Shown: piece after piece, positions 62,025 through 64,000 of the stretch
Layout: every line of letters starts with the position of its first letter
How positions within the stretch are numbered: position 1 is the first letter of the stretch
From: Tamarix chinensis
Taxonomy: Eukaryota; Streptophyta; Magnoliopsida; Caryophyllales; Tamaricaceae
Length of the DNA stretch: 64,000 nucleotides
Direction: 5' to 3'
NCBI GenBank assembly: GCA_030549775.1
Contig: CM060174.1
Location: forward strand, 92,458,132-92,522,131
The notes under the pieces: generated by a model
Told to the model about the DNA's origin: nothing
Databases searched by the model: none
What the model saw: the letters and a program-made list of their open reading frames with translations, nothing else
Position numbers and translations under genes: made by a program

Positions 62025-63930
62025 AATAATGTGTTTCCCAACAAGAGTATGAATATTCTTACCATTTCTTTGAGCCTCCACTATCCACCACTAATTTAAG
62101 ATGTTACAATAATTCAAGCCTTCTTTTTTTAAAAGCCTATTATTAAAAAAAAACTCTAGATTTAAGCATAATTCACCTAGAGTAATGTAAAGATGAATGA
62201 CCTTTTAGAATGTCGTTTTAAAGCATGTGAAAGAGGTCCAAGTATATATACTAAAAATACTTGTCTTATGGGACCCGTTGTCAATTTGAAAAGAAATTTT
62301 AAGTAACTATTTATAGTTGGTGTGAAGACTTTGTATTATATATTTATACATGCTATCAAAAAAAAAAAATCGTGCGCATAGGTGAGAGTGGGAATGAATA
62401 TGGGATGACCTACAGTAAGATAGTTGGTTATCATACTATGACGAGGATGTTACATTTTTTTAATAGGACGATGATACTTAATATCTTTAGATACATGATG
62501 CACAGTTGAGATGACTTTAAAAGATGATTACGAATGCATATATCAATAAAGTGCACCTAGATCAACATTGAAAGCTCGATCTTTGTTTTTATTTATTATA
62601 TTTGACTTAGAGTAGTTATTCCAAAGATGGTTAACCTCTTAAAATATTTTTAAATATGCATGTTAGTGTGGGTATAATACATTTGGAAACATTCATGTTG
62701 GCTTGTGATGGAGGTCATTCATCGATTCCATATGTGCTCGTCAGTAGCAGCTCAATTGGTCGTTGTAAGGATCGAGGTGTACATACAGTCCGACCCTAAT
62801 TATAGTTGCTGTAGGTACGCCAATGTTTGATATTTTTTCATTTGTTTTGTGAAAATCGTCGCCGCTCTGAGGGATGGCTGCAATTAATTGTCACAATATG
62901 GATAAACCGACACTTGAAGTTGGTTCATGTCAAAAAATACAAATAACACTACAAAAATAATAATAATAATAATAATAATAAAGATTTATAAATTAAATGT
63001 GAACTTTACCACAAACTTGAATATTTTTATCTCTCTATGCGGATGCAATTGAACTTTTCATTGATATTCTGCTTCAACATGACAAACACGTAATTATATC
63101 AGTCAACTTTGCTATGACCTTATGTACTGACTTGTATTCGAGAGGCGAATCATAGTAGAAGAGTTGAGGATTAGAGGTTAGCGGACTGGGGAAGAAATTA
63201 ACTGGGCAGGTACGAGAGATAAAGTAGATAATAAGAAAAAACATATAATTAAAAAATATAGTCATTGCGTAAAATAAAAGTATAGAATACTATGGATCTT
63301 AATAAGATCCTATCGGTCATGTCCATGTCCGACCATGCAATGATTTTATTCCTTTAAAATTTTTAAATGCATATCAATTATGCTCCATTTGATTTATAAA
63401 AAATTTTAAAAATTAGAGAGAAAAATAATTTTTTATATTTGATTTATACGAGATAATAAAATAGAAAAAGGATAAGAAATAAAATTAATAAAGATTAATT
63501 ATATAATTTTTTTAAAAAAAAATTTAAAAAAAAAATATTTTAAATTTTTTTCTTATATTTTTTAGTATCAAATAGAACCTTATAATCATTATATTAAATA
63601 CTCTCTCTCTCTCCGCTTCAACTAATAGAACCAGTATTATTGCATGCATGCACGAGAATCAGACAAATCAGCCAACGTCCGCTTTGCCCGCAACTGCAGC
63701 CCAAGCCCAAGGTGAATATAAAAATACAGAACTAACGAGGAAACTTATTCATTGTATTGGGATGTGATTCTGCCAATAATGAGCATGAGTGTTTGACTTA
63801 TATATAATATATAGAGACACCCACACGCACAAAACTATAGTCTTTCGATTTTGTTTCATATTCCTCGACCGAATTGTGGGATTCAGTTGGGAGTGCATGC
63901 GATGATCGCGGATGTCAAAACAAATTGTGG
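62025..63930. repeat. Duplicated segment, copy 2, without the solo LTR
   Basis: It is collinear with about 9890-10019 joined to 20598-24190. Where copy 1 has solo LTR-3, copy 2 runs on uninterrupted at about 62213-62220 (GTTTTAAAGCATGTG). It also lacks the 1.4-kb block of copy 1 and instead has an AAT run (62957-62984) and the MITE at 63381-63579. No gene is recognisable. A minus frame at 63749-63937 is unassigned. Confidence 0.7.
63381..63579. mobile_element. CTCCATTTG-type MITE, 199 bp
   Basis: The left end TGCTCCATTTGATTTATAAA and the complement of the right end, GGTTCTATTTGATACTAAAA, form inverted termini. TTA flanks both sides (63378-63380, 63580-63582). The centre is A/T-rich and non-coding. 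It is a relative of the element at 29803-30012. Confidence 0.65.
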
Positions 63931-64000
63931 CATCCAAATCGCGGAGGTTAGCTGGACGAAGCCGGTAGAGTAATCGACCGATTCGATACGGATCGGATTT
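63931..64000. other. Window edge, nothing recognised
   Basis: Seventy bases of moderately GC-balanced sequence beyond the detectable end of duplicated-segment copy 2. Nothing can be assigned. Confidence 0.4.

Noticed and set aside
1..64000. tRNA, rRNA or snRNA genes
   Set aside because: None was recognised by eye. The only tRNA-related sequence is the retroelement primer-binding site.

Overview
This window is nuclear DNA from a flowering plant. It is AT-rich and intron-era eukaryotic, with no operons or ribosome binding sites. Most of it is transposable elements nested in one another, plus simple repeats. I cannot name the species from sequence alone. Only one intact host gene is visible: an intronless glyoxal/galactose oxidase-like copper radical oxidase (GLOX) at 46266-47912 on the + strand. 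It has its own compact promoter and a poly(A) signal.

Layout. 1-9320: AT-rich flank, then an LTR retroelement read on the minus strand. It has a truncated 3' LTR (1992-3618), a 447-bp non-coding interior with PPT and PBS (3619-4065) and a full 5,255-bp 5' LTR (4066-9320). 10020-20597: a related solo LTR with 5-bp target duplications (GGAAG), itself carrying a 5,516-bp CACTA transposon (13736-19251, TSD AAC). That transposon encodes an 11-exon Transposase_24-Ulp1 protease gene. 20598-24190: anciently duplicated DNA. 26283-41907: further diverged relatives of the LTR family in both orientations, one nested in another, separated by AT-rich DNA with MITEs. 46.1-48.0 kb: the GLOX gene. 48101-58870: a further large LTR carrying a second CACTA element (50909-56786, TSD TAA), tandem repeats and an inverted LTR fragment. 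58871-62024: a decayed third CACTA element with the same Transposase_24-Ulp1 gene, catalytic Cys lost. 62025-63930: a second copy of the sequence at about 9.9-10.0 plus 20.6-24.2 kb.

How it fits together. One family of long LTRs recurs about nine times. Full copies begin TGTAACACCC and end ATATTACA on the + strand when the element runs on the minus strand, and the better preserved copies share a TATAAATA box. It appears mostly as solo or broken LTRs. CACTA elements inserted into those LTRs. The duplicated segment holds the solo LTR in one copy and lacks it in the other, so the LTR arrived after the duplication. I found no system of unknown type. The least ordinary items are the giant-LTR/tiny-interior retroelement, the CACTA elements that carry a SUMO-protease-like gene with no visible catalytic transposase, and the paralogous empty site. 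Identities and ages are judged by eye.
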